Positions 53,954 to 63,567 are shown, numbered from the stretch's first letter. The stretch is 64,000 nt of DNA from Vicingaceae bacterium (GCA_028245195.1 JAOKCF010000003.1:1-64000); one strand, 5' to 3'. Notes: a model not told the origin generated them from the sequence alone. Made by a program: numbers and translations.

Positions 53954-54592
53954 CTAAATTACTCTTCCAATCTGGATACCATCTCGAATGGGTAGTAAAA
54001 TATTTTCAATTCTTGGATCTTGGGTAATTTGTTTATTAAACTTTCGAAGTAAATTAGTGTCTTTGTCTAGTGCACTTTTATCTACCACTTTGCCACTCCA
54101 TAAAATATTGTCTGCCAAAATATAGCTGCCTGACTTCAAAGTGGGGAGAACTAAGTTGTAATAATTCAAGTAATTTTCTTTGTCTGCATCAATAAATACT
54201 AAATCCCAACTTTCATTCAGCTGGGGAATAACTTCCATTGCATTTCCAATGTGCTGAGTAATTTGTTGGGCAAAATTAGAGCGATCAATAAAGGATTGCA
54301 CAAAATCTTGTCGTTCTTCGTTCTTGTCAATCGTGTGCAAATGTCCGTTTTTCGTTAAACCTTCGGCTAAGCAAAGTGCTGAGTAACCGGTATAGGTTCC
54401 TAATTCTAAAATGCGAGAGGGTCGAATCATTTTTGAGATCATACTCAATACTCTTCCCTGAAAATGTCCACTGAGCATGCGAGGCTGTAAAACCTTTAAG
54501 TACGTTTCTCTATGCAGTTCATACAGCAACTCATCTTCTTTAGAAGTGTGTTCGATAACGTATTCCTCAAGCTTTTCGTCTAAAAAGTTCAT
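53954..54592 (-). CDS. SAM-dependent O-methyltransferase (catechol/caffeoyl-CoA type)
   Basis: The 212-residue protein has the class I methyltransferase motif ILELGTYTGYSALCLAEGL, TIDKNEERQDF, DLVFIDADKENYLNYY with the metal-binding Asp, and ILADNILWSGKV with Asp-Asn. These are the features of the metal-dependent O-methyltransferase family; the substrate is unknown. It abuts ddl without a gap and meaB with a gap of five bases, forming one transcript. Confidence 0.9.
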   Translation of the reverse strand: MNFLDEKLEEYVIEHTSKEDELLYELHRETYLKVLQPRMLSGHFQGRVLSMISKMIRPSRILELGTYTGYSALCLAEGLTKNGHLHTIDKNEERQDFVQSFIDRSNFAQQITQHIGNAMEVIPQLNESWDLVFIDADKENYLNYYNLVLPTLKSGSYILADNILWSGKVVDKSALDKDTNLLRKFNKQITQDPRIENILLPIRDGIQIGRVI

Positions 54593-55564
54593 TTAGCTTT
54601 TCGTTTCTTCAATAATGGTTGTAAAAAAGTCTTTTAACGACATGTTCATGGCGGCTACTTGCTGAGGAATTAAACTGGCTTTAGACAAACCTGGAACTGC
54701 GTTCACTTCAATTAAATAGGGTGTTTGGTCTACCAGCATAAAATCAACTCTAACGACACCTCTTAAGTCTAATTTATGATAAATTTCTGTAGATAGCTGT
54801 TGAGTGAGTTTGTAGCTGGCTTCATCTATTCTAGCAGGTGTAATTTCCATTGAATTGCCTTCATATTTTGCTTGGTAGTCAAAGAATTCTCCTTTTGGAA
54901 TAATTTGAGTGATAGGCATTGGAATAATTTCTCCATTTTTTCTAAAAACCCCGCAAGTAATCTCTTTTCCTGGAAGGTTTTCTTCAATCATGATTTCTCT
55001 ATCGAATTGGAAAGCTTTGGTTAAGGCCAATTCTAACTCGTCTTTTCGTTTTACTTTAGAAACTCCATAACTGCTGCCTGCAGAACAAGGTTTAACAAAG
55101 CAAGGCAGCCCAATTGTTTCAATAATCTCATCTAAATCAATACGGTCGCCTGCTCGTAAGTATTTGGACGTGGCCACAGAATACCCAAGTTGGCTTAATA
55201 GCGTGTTATTGTACCACTTGTTAAAAGTTAAAGTAGAACCAATGTGGTTTGGAGAGGAATATGGAATATTTAATAAGTCAAAATAAGCTTGAAGTTTTCC
55301 ATCTTCTCCGGGTGTTCCGTGTATCGCTATAAAAACGTAATCGAATCGAATTGGATTACCATCTAGCTCAAAGCTAAAGTCATTTTTATTAATCTCAAAA
55401 GAATGCCCTGCTAATTTGGCTTCCCAAACCCCTTTGCGCATCACAACCAAAATAGGCTTGTATCTGGTTTCGTCTATATTGTCTAGTAAGGTTTGAGCAG
55501 ATTTTAATGAAATTTCTTCTTCTGCTGAATCTCCTCCTGCTGCGATGGCAATTACTGGCTTCAT
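54593..55564 (-). CDS. ddl: D-alanine--D-alanine ligase
   Basis: Ddl joins two D-Ala using ATP for peptidoglycan precursors. I chose the ATG at 55564 (MKPVIAIAAGGDSAEEEISLKSA), as the 12 codons before it are not like the family. It has IHGTPGEDGKLQAYFD, CVKPCSAGSSYGVSKV, MIEENLPGKEITCGV and VDFMLVDQTPYLIEVNAVPGLSK, the ATP-grasp set of Ddl, in 323 residues. It is first in an operon with the O-methyltransferase and meaB and diverges from the PASTA gene. Confidence 0.94.
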   Translation of the reverse strand: MKPVIAIAAGGDSAEEEISLKSAQTLLDNIDETRYKPILVVMRKGVWEAKLAGHSFEINKNDFSFELDGNPIRFDYVFIAIHGTPGEDGKLQAYFDLLNIPYSSPNHIGSTLTFNKWYNNTLLSQLGYSVATSKYLRAGDRIDLDEIIETIGLPCFVKPCSAGSSYGVSKVKRKDELELALTKAFQFDREIMIEENLPGKEITCGVFRKNGEIIPMPITQIIPKGEFFDYQAKYEGNSMEITPARIDEASYKLTQQLSTEIYHKLDLRGVVRVDFMLVDQTPYLIEVNAVPGLSKASLIPQQVAAMNMSLKDFFTTIIEETKS

Positions 55565-55691
55565 TTGAATTCGATTATTAGTTGTTTCAAAATAAGTCAT
55601 TCTATTTTCACGTTTGCAAGTATTGGCGTACTATTAATTAACATTACCCTACTAATATTCTTATTTTTGATCCTTGTAAATTTATTGCTTC

Positions 55692-56516
55692 ATGAACCAC
55701 TTTTTTCGTTTTTTAGTAAGTAAGGTTTTTTGGATTAACCTTATGGTAGCTATCCTGTTAGTTAGTGGGGGTTTGTATGCAACATTGGTTTATTTAGACA
55801 ATTACACAAAACATGGTGAGGAGCTTGAAGTTCCAGATTTTGTTGGATTACACATTACGGAGACAGATTTAGTCATTACTGATAAAGAGAGTTTCTTTAC
55901 TGAGATCTCAGATTCTATATTTATTAAAGGAAAAATAGGAGGGACGGTAATTGAGCAGCACCCATTAGCAGGCATGCAAGTGAAGCAAGGAAGAACAATT
56001 TATTTAACCGTTGCTGCCAATCAACCTGCAAAGATTATGATGCCAAAGTTGGTAGATAGATCTTTACGTCAAGCAACATCAATTTTGGAAACCTATGGTT
56101 TAGAGCTAGGGGAGCTGGTTTACAAGCCAGATATGTGTACAAATTGTATCTTACAGCAGAGATTAGAAGGCGCAGAAATTGCCGAAGGAACTAGGATTCG
56201 AAAAGGACGCGCAATTGATTTAGTGGTAGGGCAAGGTCTTGGTAGTGTATTGGTGGAAGTGCCTTACTTATTAGATTTTAACATCGAAATGGCAACGAAT
56301 TTATTGCAGTCAAAGTCGCTTAATTTAGGTGCTCTATTATTCGATGAAACTATTAAAACTGCTGAAGATTCAATAACTGCAGTTGTATACAAACAATTAC
56401 CACCGTTTAGTCAGGTGCCTACCACTAGAATGGGAGTGGCGGTTGATCTTTTTCTTACCTTAGATACGAATAAGGTAGTTCACTCCGTTATACCTGCATT
56501 AGATTCAATACAATAA
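55692..56516 (+). CDS. Membrane-anchored protein with three PASTA domains
   Basis: A single N-terminal transmembrane helix (about 11-34) leads to three PASTA modules at about 45-108, 112-180 and 186-262, shown by repeated VPDFVGL, MPKLVDRSLRQATSILE and VPYLLDFNIEMATNLLQ starts and the G-x-I-x-L-x-V ends (GRTIYLTVA, GRAIDLVVG). PASTA domains bind muropeptides or beta-lactams in kinases and PBPs, but here there is no kinase or transpeptidase part. A CxxC (MCTNC) sits in the second module. It is divergent from ddl and overlaps the next gene by one base, placing it in cell-wall biology. Confidence 0.88.
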   Translation: MNHFFRFLVSKVFWINLMVAILLVSGGLYATLVYLDNYTKHGEELEVPDFVGLHITETDLVITDKESFFTEISDSIFIKGKIGGTVIEQHPLAGMQVKQGRTIYLTVAANQPAKIMMPKLVDRSLRQATSILETYGLELGELVYKPDMCTNCILQQRLEGAEIAEGTRIRKGRAIDLVVGQGLGSVLVEVPYLLDFNIEMATNLLQSKSLNLGALLFDETIKTAEDSITAVVYKQLPPFSQVPTTRMGVAVDLFLTLDTNKVVHSVIPALDSIQ

Positions 56517-58726
56517 TGCTAAAAGGGTTTCAATTATTAATCGCAGGAATGCTATTTATTGTGCAATTATGTGCACAAGACTATTTAGCAGTCCCAACTT
56601 CAAATCCAGTACTTTTTCCACAGTCTTCATCAAGCCTAAACAATGAGAAGCTAGAGGTATTTGAAGAGAATTTTATTTACCTGTATGACACGTTGAATCT
56701 GCCGTTTATTGATGATTTTTCAACCAATCGACAGCGAAAACGAATTACGGATTTAACCGACCCTCGATTAACAGATAGCGTTTTTTACAAGATTAGAATA
56801 GGAAATGGCCCATACCAAGATACAATTGGTTTTACTCAAGATTCTACTTTTAGATACATTACGAATTCTTTTGGAGACACCGTATTAAGACAGCCAAATC
56901 CTACGTTTACAATTCAATATTCAGATTTATCAAAATCGCCGGTAGAATATTTAATTTATACCGTTTTTCCTGCATACAATTACACCGAGCAAGCTGGCGT
57001 TCCAAAAGATACTGTTTTCGTGGATGCCACTTTTGAGCAAGACACTGTGACCTTTTATACAGTTGCGCCCAACGGTAAAGATTTATGGACAGATGCTTCG
57101 GCATATATCAACAGGACATTTCCTTTAAACCCTCCGTCCATAGGAGTAGCTACTTTTGACGGATTAAATGAGGTTGGCTTGCCGTATAATTTTGACATTC
57201 CCCTTCGTGTAGTTGCTGATTACCTTTCTTCAGTTCCCTTAAGGTTAGGTAGTTTGCCTGATACGAATGTATTCTTTAGTTTCTTCTACCAGCCCAAAGG
57301 TCTTGCACTAGATAAACCCGAAACGGAGGATTCTTTGATTGTGGAGTACTACAATGCGAGCACTGAACGTTGGAGTGGTGCTTGGAATTCTATCGGTTTT
57401 GCGGCTGATACATTTTCACAGGTGGTTTTAAAGGTCCCTAGTCAGTTTCATCAAGATGGATTTCGTTTCCGATTTAAAAACTATGCGAACAGCACAGGAG
57501 CTTTTGATCAATGGCATGTCGATTATGTCTATTTAGATAATGGCAGAACGGAAACTCAAGACTTTTACAATGACATTGCTTACGTTTACGATGCTCCATC
57601 GATGTTGAAAGACTATTACGCCATGCCTTGGTGGCATTATAAAAATAATCCTTCCAGCTACATGGCCGACTCGGCTTTTACAATTATGAAAAATGCAAGT
57701 AGTGGATTGTTGTCTGTCTTTAATTTTTTAAATGTTCCTGATACCACAATCCCTGGTACAAATTTTTATACCTTCCCAGCCATTCCAAGTTCTTTTTTGC
57801 AAATTCAACCCAACTCTTTTTTTCGATTTGAATACCCAACTCCATTTGAATTTCCTGCTGCTAAAATAGATACTGCAGGAGTCTTCGAATCTATTTTTGA
57901 TATTCAATTTAAACCTCGATTAGACTTTATAGAAAGTAATGATACAGTAATTTCAAGAACTGTTTTACAAGATTACTACGCCTATGACGATGGAACTGCA
58001 GAAGCGGGTTACGGCGTAAATCCGGCTTTAAGAACTGATGGTTTAACGGCGTACATGGCGGTTCGCTATGATATTCCATTTTCTGATACGCTAAAGGGTT
58101 TCCAAACTTATTTTTTACCGCAAGCGGTTGATGTAAGCAAACAAAGAATTACGCTCACCGTTTGGAGTTCTCTTAATCCAGCGATTGTTTTGTATGAGCG
58201 GGAGGCTGTAGCTCGGCCAACATACAGTGAGCCTAATGGTATGATCACATTCAATTTAGATACTCCATTAGTAGTTGGTCAAACCTTTTATATAGGCTTT
58301 AAAACTGTCGGAGCAAATAGTGTAAATGTTGGCTATGATTTGAACACGAATCACAAAGACAAACTGTTTTTTAGTCAAAATGGGATTACTTGGTCTGCTC
58401 CTTCAGGTGGTATTAATGATGGGGCTTTAATGCTTCGTCCAGTTTTCAGGAATCGAGTATTGGATGTTAGTGTTGCAGAAAATTCGTTGGCAAGAAATGA
58501 CTTGAAAGTTTATCCAAACCCAACCAATGGAAAATTAAACCTAGAAGTTCTTTCCACGGAACGCATAGAATCCATCGAGGTATTGGACATGACAGGAAAG
58601 TTAGTATTAGCTGCACCTTTTCAGAATCAGCTGCACTTGGGCCACTTATCAAAAGGCATTTATTTTTTGAAAGTTCAAAAAGAGAATGGAGAACTATTAA
58701 CCCGGAAGATAATTCTTTCAGAATAA
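56516..58726 (+). CDS. Secreted protein with T9SS type A sorting domain
   Basis: The 736-residue protein has a signal peptide (about 1-20, LCAQ) and a C-terminal type A domain (LKVYPNPTNGKLNLEV, then GIYFLKVQKENG and RKIILSE). The middle is beta-rich with aromatic strands and DDGTAEAGYG near 490, a motif seen in jelly-roll-like secreted Bacteroidota proteins. No catalytic domain is recognised. It is translationally coupled to the PASTA protein (one-base overlap) and lies 6 bases before rluD, an arrangement I recall as common near rluD in Bacteroidota. Confidence 0.85.
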   Translation: MLKGFQLLIAGMLFIVQLCAQDYLAVPTSNPVLFPQSSSSLNNEKLEVFEENFIYLYDTLNLPFIDDFSTNRQRKRITDLTDPRLTDSVFYKIRIGNGPYQDTIGFTQDSTFRYITNSFGDTVLRQPNPTFTIQYSDLSKSPVEYLIYTVFPAYNYTEQAGVPKDTVFVDATFEQDTVTFYTVAPNGKDLWTDASAYINRTFPLNPPSIGVATFDGLNEVGLPYNFDIPLRVVADYLSSVPLRLGSLPDTNVFFSFFYQPKGLALDKPETEDSLIVEYYNASTERWSGAWNSIGFAADTFSQVVLKVPSQFHQDGFRFRFKNYANSTGAFDQWHVDYVYLDNGRTETQDFYNDIAYVYDAPSMLKDYYAMPWWHYKNNPSSYMADSAFTIMKNASSGLLSVFNFLNVPDTTIPGTNFYTFPAIPSSFLQIQPNSFFRFEYPTPFEFPAAKIDTAGVFESIFDIQFKPRLDFIESNDTVISRTVLQDYYAYDDGTAEAGYGVNPALRTDGLTAYMAVRYDIPFSDTLKGFQTYFLPQAVDVSKQRITLTVWSSLNPAIVLYEREAVARPTYSEPNGMITFNLDTPLVVGQTFYIGFKTVGANSVNVGYDLNTNHKDKLFFSQNGITWSAPSGGINDGALMLRPVFRNRVLDVSVAENSLARNDLKVYPNPTNGKLNLEVLSTERIESIEVLDMTGKLVLAAPFQNQLHLGHLSKGIYFLKVQKENGELLTRKIILSE

Positions 58727-58732
58727 GAAAAC

Positions 58733-59797
58733 ATGAGCGAAGAAGGAAAACCGGAATATGATGAGATGTTCGAACATCACAATATTCTTGCAGATAAAGG
58801 ACAAGCAGTCATTCGAATCGATAAATTCTTAACAGATAAGTTAGCGAATTCCTCACGAAATAAAATACAGCAAGCAGCAGCCGATGGCAACATCATGGTG
58901 AATGGTGCAGTGGTGAAAACAAATTATAAAGTAAAGCCCGAAGATGAAATCTCGATTCAGTTGTCTTACCCACCCAGAGATACGGAAATTTTACCAGAGA
59001 ACATTCCATTAGATATTGTTTACGAGGATGATACTTTATTAGTCATTAACAAACCATCAGAAATGGTGGTGCACCCTGGTTATGGGAATTGGGATGGCAC
59101 CTTGGTTAATGCGTTGATTTATCATTTTCAAAATTTACCGGAAGCAGTGGGTAATGAAGGTCGTCCCGGGTTAGTTCATCGCTTAGATAAAAACACTACG
59201 GGTATCATGGTAATTGCCAAGACGGAACATGCATTGACCCACTTATCAAAACAATTTTTTGATCGAACTTCAGATAGAAGATACCAAGCACTAGTTTGGG
59301 GAGATATGAAGGAAGATGATGGGCAAATCGAAGGAAATATTTGGCGCTCTCATAAGAATAGAAAAATTATGGATGTTTTTCCAGAAGGAGATATTGGAAA
59401 AACAGCTGTTACCAACTTCAAGGTATTGAAGCGATATGGATATGTTACGTTGGTAGAATACAAGTTAGACACAGGAAGAACACATCAAATTCGAACTCAT
59501 TCTAAATACATAGGTCACCCACTCTTTAACGACCCAGAATATGGTGGTGATCGAGTTTTAAAAGGAACAACCTTTACGAAGTACAAACAATTTGTAGAAA
59601 ATTGTTTTAAAATATTACCTCGGCAAGCTCTTCACGCAAAAACTTTAGCCTTTACACATCCAAAAACAAAAGAATGGATGGAGTTTAATTCTGAACTACC
59701 GGAAGATATGAAACAGGTGTTAGATAAATGGGAACGTTATTTAATGGGCCGTGAACTGGAAGTAGATGTCGACGATACGGAAGAATTAGAAAGCTAA
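58733..59797 (+). CDS. rluD: Ribosomal large-subunit pseudouridine synthase, RluD type
   Basis: The 354-residue protein has an N-terminal S4 RNA-binding domain (about 25-80), DDTLLVINKPSEMVVHPG, the catalytic Asp152 in GLVHRLDKNTTG and LDTGRTHQIRTH. These define the RluA/C/D family; the S4 domain and length favour RluD, which acts on 23S rRNA helix 69. A short acidic C-terminal tail (EVDVDDTEELES) is extra. It is last in the PASTA-T9SS-rluD unit. Confidence 0.93.
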   Translation: MSEEGKPEYDEMFEHHNILADKGQAVIRIDKFLTDKLANSSRNKIQQAAADGNIMVNGAVVKTNYKVKPEDEISIQLSYPPRDTEILPENIPLDIVYEDDTLLVINKPSEMVVHPGYGNWDGTLVNALIYHFQNLPEAVGNEGRPGLVHRLDKNTTGIMVIAKTEHALTHLSKQFFDRTSDRRYQALVWGDMKEDDGQIEGNIWRSHKNRKIMDVFPEGDIGKTAVTNFKVLKRYGYVTLVEYKLDTGRTHQIRTHSKYIGHPLFNDPEYGGDRVLKGTTFTKYKQFVENCFKILPRQALHAKTLAFTHPKTKEWMEFNSELPEDMKQVLDKWERYLMGRELEVDVDDTEELES

Positions 59798-59865
59798 TAG
59801 GAATTGCTGAAAGTGATTAATCAGTCAATCTTTTTCACGTTACCTTCTGTACTTTTCCTCTGAAA

Positions 59866-60378
59866 CTAAAAATAAACTGCTTTAAATCTAGCTAAGGGTG
59901 CTCTCTTTCCAACAATGATTTGAAGTTGATCTTCACCAACAAGTAAATATTGTTTGCCATAAGTTAGCGCTTCAACCAACGTTTTCTCAAAGCTGTCGAA
60001 AGAACATTCCATTTCAGTTTGCGAAACTTCATTTATTTCAATGAAGTTTTTGAGACCTAACTCATAGTTTCCCATAATAGTATTACAGCCTCCGTGTGCA
60101 TTGATACTCCCATCTTTGTCGAATTTTAAATAAGGTTCCTGAGTCATGCCTTCGGGCATTTCTATTGGCATCCCCATAAGTTCAATTACTTTCCAATATT
60201 TACCAACTAACTCACCACCTAAGTCTTTACTGAAAGGCGCCATTGGTTCACTGTTGTTTGACTTTTCTGCCGCAACATCTACTGCTTTAACTTCTTCTTT
60301 TTCGGCAACTTCTTTTTTGTTTTTGCAGGCTCCTAAAGTTAAAATTGCAATACTTGTAAGTAAAATTAATTTTTTCAT
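59866..60378 (-). CDS. META-domain (HslJ-like) lipoprotein
   Basis: The ATG at 60378 gives a lipoprotein leader with Cys18 (LGAC); the open frame upstream has no support. The mature part after an acidic/basic linker is a META domain (about 60-170) with GKYWKVIELMGMPIE, PYLKFDKDGSINAHGGCNTIMGNY and FEKTLVEALT. HslJ-type META proteins are linked to heat-shock or drug-resistance traits in E. coli, but the molecular function is unknown. It lies divergently from the M49-like gene, 89 bases away. Confidence 0.87.
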   Translation of the reverse strand: MKKLILLTSIAILTLGACKNKKEVAEKEEVKAVDVAAEKSNNSEPMAPFSKDLGGELVGKYWKVIELMGMPIEMPEGMTQEPYLKFDKDGSINAHGGCNTIMGNYELGLKNFIEINEVSQTEMECSFDSFEKTLVEALTYGKQYLLVGEDQLQIIVGKRAPLARFKAVYF

Positions 60379-60467
60379 AAATGGGAAATTTTTGATTGCC
60401 AATATATAGTTGATAATACTCTTGCAAATTAATACATTTATAAAGATAAAATCCAAAATATAGATCC

Positions 60468-62126
60468 ATGAAAAAGATACTTTCGTTTGCACTGTCTTTG
60501 GCCTTAATTGCTTGTCAAAACAATGAAAAAGTAAAAACATTTAGCGAGCAAACATCAGCTCAAGAAGTTCCAGTTGAGCAAACCGACGCCGAAAAAAGAT
60601 TGGAGAAATATGTTCCTGTAAAATTAACTACGAATGTTTCGAAGCTAACGGAGAATCAAAGACTAATGATACCTAGCTTGATAAAAGTGTGCCAAATAAT
60701 GGACGGTCTTTTTTGGAAGCAAGCATTCGGGCAAAAGGAAGAGTTTCTCGAAAGCATTTCAAATGAAAGTACTAGACGTTTTGCAGAAATAAATTATGGA
60801 CCTTGGGACAGGTTAGATGGAAATAAATCCTTTGTTAAAGGGGTGGGTGAAAAGCCATTGGGAGCGAACTATTATCCGAAGGACATGACTAAAGAGGAGT
60901 TTGAGGCGGCCGATATAGACAACAAAGGTTCGCTGTACACATTGATTCGAAGAGATTCAACAGGAAAATTGACAAGTATTCTTTTTCATGTGGCTTTTAA
61001 AGATGAATTAGCCGAAGCTGCCGAACTATTGTTAGACGCGTCTTACTATGCTGATAACGAACAGCTCAAAAAACACTTAATGCTACGAGCAGAAGCCTTA
61101 ATTACCGGGGAGTTTTTTAAGTCCGACATGGCTTGGATGGATATGACCGAAAATCAAATTGATATTATTTGCGGACCAATTGAGACATACGAAGATCAAT
61201 TGTTTGGGAATAAAGCATCATACGAAGCGTACGTTTTGGTGAAAGACATGGAATGGAGTGAGCGATTGGCAAAATATGCAAGTATGCTTCCTGATTTTCA
61301 GACGAACTTACCAGTAGAGTCAAATTACAAGGCAGAAAAGCCCGGTACAGATTCTCAGTTAGCCGCTTTTGATGTGATTTATTATGCAGGTGATTGCAAT
61401 GCTGGTAGTAAAACCATAGCTGTTAACTTACCAAACAATGAAAAAATTCAGTTAGAAAAGGGCACCAGAAGGTCTCAATTGAAAAACGCCATGCAAGCGA
61501 AGTTTGATAAAATACTCGTTCCGATTGCCGCAGAATTGATTGACGAAAGCCAAAGAGATTACATCAATTTTGAAGCGTTTTTTGCTAACACCATGTTTCA
61601 TGAAGTAGCACATGGTTTAGGAATTAAAAATACGTTGGACGGAAAAGGAACCGTAAGGGTCGCATTAAAAGAACATGCTTCTGCATTGGAAGAAGGGAAG
61701 GCAGACATTTTAGGCTTGTATATGATTACCCAATTACATACAAAAGGTGAAATTGATGGAGATTTGAAATCTTACTATACCACGTTTATGGCAAGTATTT
61801 TCCGTTCTATTCGTTTTGGAACTTCTTCAGCTCATGGTAAAGCAAATATGATTCGTTTTAATTTCTTTAAAGATCAAGGAGTATTCATTCGCTCGGCGGA
61901 GGGAAAATATACAATTGACTACGACAAGATGAACGATGCAATGAATGCCCTATCTGCTAAAATATTAAAGCTACAGGGTGATGGAGATTATGAAGGCGTA
62001 GCGAAATTAGTTGCTGAAGAAACGGTAATTAAAGCTGACCTAAAAAGTGATTTAGATCGATTATCAGATCTTGGAATTCCGGTAGATGTTGTTTTTAAGC
62101 AAGGTGTTGAGGTTTTGGGGTTGTAA
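60468..62126 (+). CDS. M49-like (dipeptidyl-peptidase III-related) zinc peptidase lipoprotein with HEXXH
   Basis: The 552-residue protein has a lipobox at Cys16 (LIAC) and the M49-like core. The zinc motif is HEVAHG, with His378, Glu379 and His382, followed by LKEHASALEEGKADILGLYM, whose Glu is the third ligand about 30 residues on. Classical DPP III has HEXXXH (for example HELLGH); this form has the shorter HEXXH, as in some bacterial M49 members. The DNAKLPN-like stretch NLPNNEKI is also typical. It should cleave peptides in the periplasm. Some databases label such genes dihydrofolate reductase, which I do not support. A 17-bp-stem terminator follows. Confidence 0.8.
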   Translation: MKKILSFALSLALIACQNNEKVKTFSEQTSAQEVPVEQTDAEKRLEKYVPVKLTTNVSKLTENQRLMIPSLIKVCQIMDGLFWKQAFGQKEEFLESISNESTRRFAEINYGPWDRLDGNKSFVKGVGEKPLGANYYPKDMTKEEFEAADIDNKGSLYTLIRRDSTGKLTSILFHVAFKDELAEAAELLLDASYYADNEQLKKHLMLRAEALITGEFFKSDMAWMDMTENQIDIICGPIETYEDQLFGNKASYEAYVLVKDMEWSERLAKYASMLPDFQTNLPVESNYKAEKPGTDSQLAAFDVIYYAGDCNAGSKTIAVNLPNNEKIQLEKGTRRSQLKNAMQAKFDKILVPIAAELIDESQRDYINFEAFFANTMFHEVAHGLGIKNTLDGKGTVRVALKEHASALEEGKADILGLYMITQLHTKGEIDGDLKSYYTTFMASIFRSIRFGTSSAHGKANMIRFNFFKDQGVFIRSAEGKYTIDYDKMNDAMNALSAKILKLQGDGDYEGVAKLVAEETVIKADLKSDLDRLSDLGIPVDVVFKQGVEVLGL

Positions 62127-62165
62127 TGCTGTACAAATTTAGATGGTTATTTAAAATTTTTGTTG

Positions 62166-62207
62166 AAAGTAAAATATCCATTAATCATACAATGGATATT
62201 TTACTTT
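62166..62207 (+). terminator. Intrinsic terminator after the M49-like gene
   Basis: A 17-bp perfect inverted repeat (AAAGTAAAATATCCATT and its complement) with an 8-nt loop starts 40 bases past the stop. A run of six T extends to 62210. The stem is AT-rich but long. Confidence 0.85.
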
Positions 62208-62252
62208 TTTCTCATATGAAAAAGAAGAAGAGAATTTTGAAGAAATGAATAA

Positions 62253-62747
62253 TACAATTTTTCTGTTTCTGATTACGACAACCCTTCTACTTGGCTAAAT
62301 AGTGGCTGGTTTTTTATTGGAGAAGTTGATGGCAAGGATGTAAGGTGGATTGAGTCAGAAAATCGCATCAATTTTGGGAGGGTTTCAGCAAGTAGCGGTA
62401 GCGGAGGTTTATGCTCAAGACTAAATGCTGGACTTTTTGTTCGATATTCCACTGAATTTGATCAGTACACTGGAATTGAATTAACTTATTTAAATACAAC
62501 AGTAAATATAGTTCCATTAAATGAAGCTTGGAGGGAAATCGGAAATGGTGTTGATCTTTATTGAGGGAGACTCACCTCAGGCAATGGATATCATGCCGTT
62601 CCCGGGAAATGTACAATTGAAGCTTTTTTATATGAGTATAAAAAAGATAAATTTTATGAATCTAAATATGTAGAAAAATTTTCTGGAGAATTTACTAATG
62701 GAATTGGAGATTTAATTATAATTCATGGGGTATTTGGTCGATTATAA
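62253..62747 (+). pseudogene. Remnant of an unidentified protein with in-frame TGA
   Basis: A frame of 164 codons (YNFSVSDYDNPSTWLNSGWF through GLCSRLNAGLFVRYSTEFD to DLIIIHGVFGRL) ends at TAA 62745-62747 and is broken once by TGA at 62562-62564. It has no start codon; a TAA lies at its 5' edge. Codon usage looks like the neighbours. The Tyr/Asn/Gly-rich sequence is not assigned to a family, though it could be the tail of a phage- or toxin-like secreted protein. The 160 bases beyond it, up to 62906, have no gene. Confidence 0.5.
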
Positions 62748-62906
62748 AATGTTGATGTTAGCTATTTCTTTGAACAATCGCGTTAAAACAAAGCTTGTAG
62801 TTCGTTCAATCTGCACCGCAGGATATTGGAAAACTAGAATGCTGCGCAGTGGTTTGGAACCCTGTGGCATAATCACTCCTGCAACATTAGTTTCTACATA
62901 GTAGAA

Positions 62907-63562
62907 TTAATAATCCGCCAAATTTTCCCACAAACGGTCAAATTCTCGAACAAAATCTTTTGCCATTTTTGCATCATCGCTTACTATGATGTTTTCTTGG
63001 TTTTGTTCCGCCGCACTTCTGGCCCAATTGTAACTTCCCGTTAGCATACTTTCTTTGTCAATAATGCAAAACTTGTGGTGCATGTGACTTTGTGTGCGGT
63101 CAATTTTGACAGGCACACCAGCGTTATGAATGGTCTCAATGTCCGAACCCTTATCGAAGCTTTTGTTGCTATCCGTTAATACTTTAACTGAAATGTTTCG
63201 TTTATGCGCCCGAATAATTTCTTCAGAAATTTTATTGTCGCTAATCGTGAAAACACAGATTTTAATTGTTGAATAATGGCAGAACGGCACACCGTACCTT
63301 GACTAAAGTAGCTGGAATTTGTGCTATCATTCTCCTGATTTTTACTCAAGGTTAATTTCGAAGTATTCTCGATCCATTGAATTAATTACTCCTTGTTTAG
63401 CTTCTCTTGATTTTCTGCAGCAATGTCAAATATTTTACTTCTTAGATTATCCAATTCTCGTTTGTTGAATTTTTGATTTAAAATGGCTGTCTTTAAGTCC
63501 TTCTTCTCACTTCTGCTCAATATAAAATCTGAAAGCTTCAGTAATTCAACAATTTCGTCCAT
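62907..63562 (-). pseudogene. PLD-family (HKD) nuclease, broken by nonsense codon and frameshift
   Basis: The 5' part (ATG 63562: MDEIVELLKLSDFILSRSEK and NKRELDNLRSKIFDIAAE) ends at TAA 63386-63388. The same frame continues LIQWIENTSKLTLSKNQE to AIIQQLK, where a shift and a small deletion near 63265-63285 lead to frame two: IKICVFTISDNKISEEIIRAHKR. The rest carries the HKD motif HHKFCIIDKESMLTGSYNWAR of the small PLD-type nucleases of Bacteroidota. The open piece at 62907-63290 (127 residues) is therefore only the C-terminal half; it keeps one HKD but has lost its proper start. It lies 5 bases after the TonB receptor stop. Confidence 0.82.
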
Positions 63563-63567
63563 TGTAG

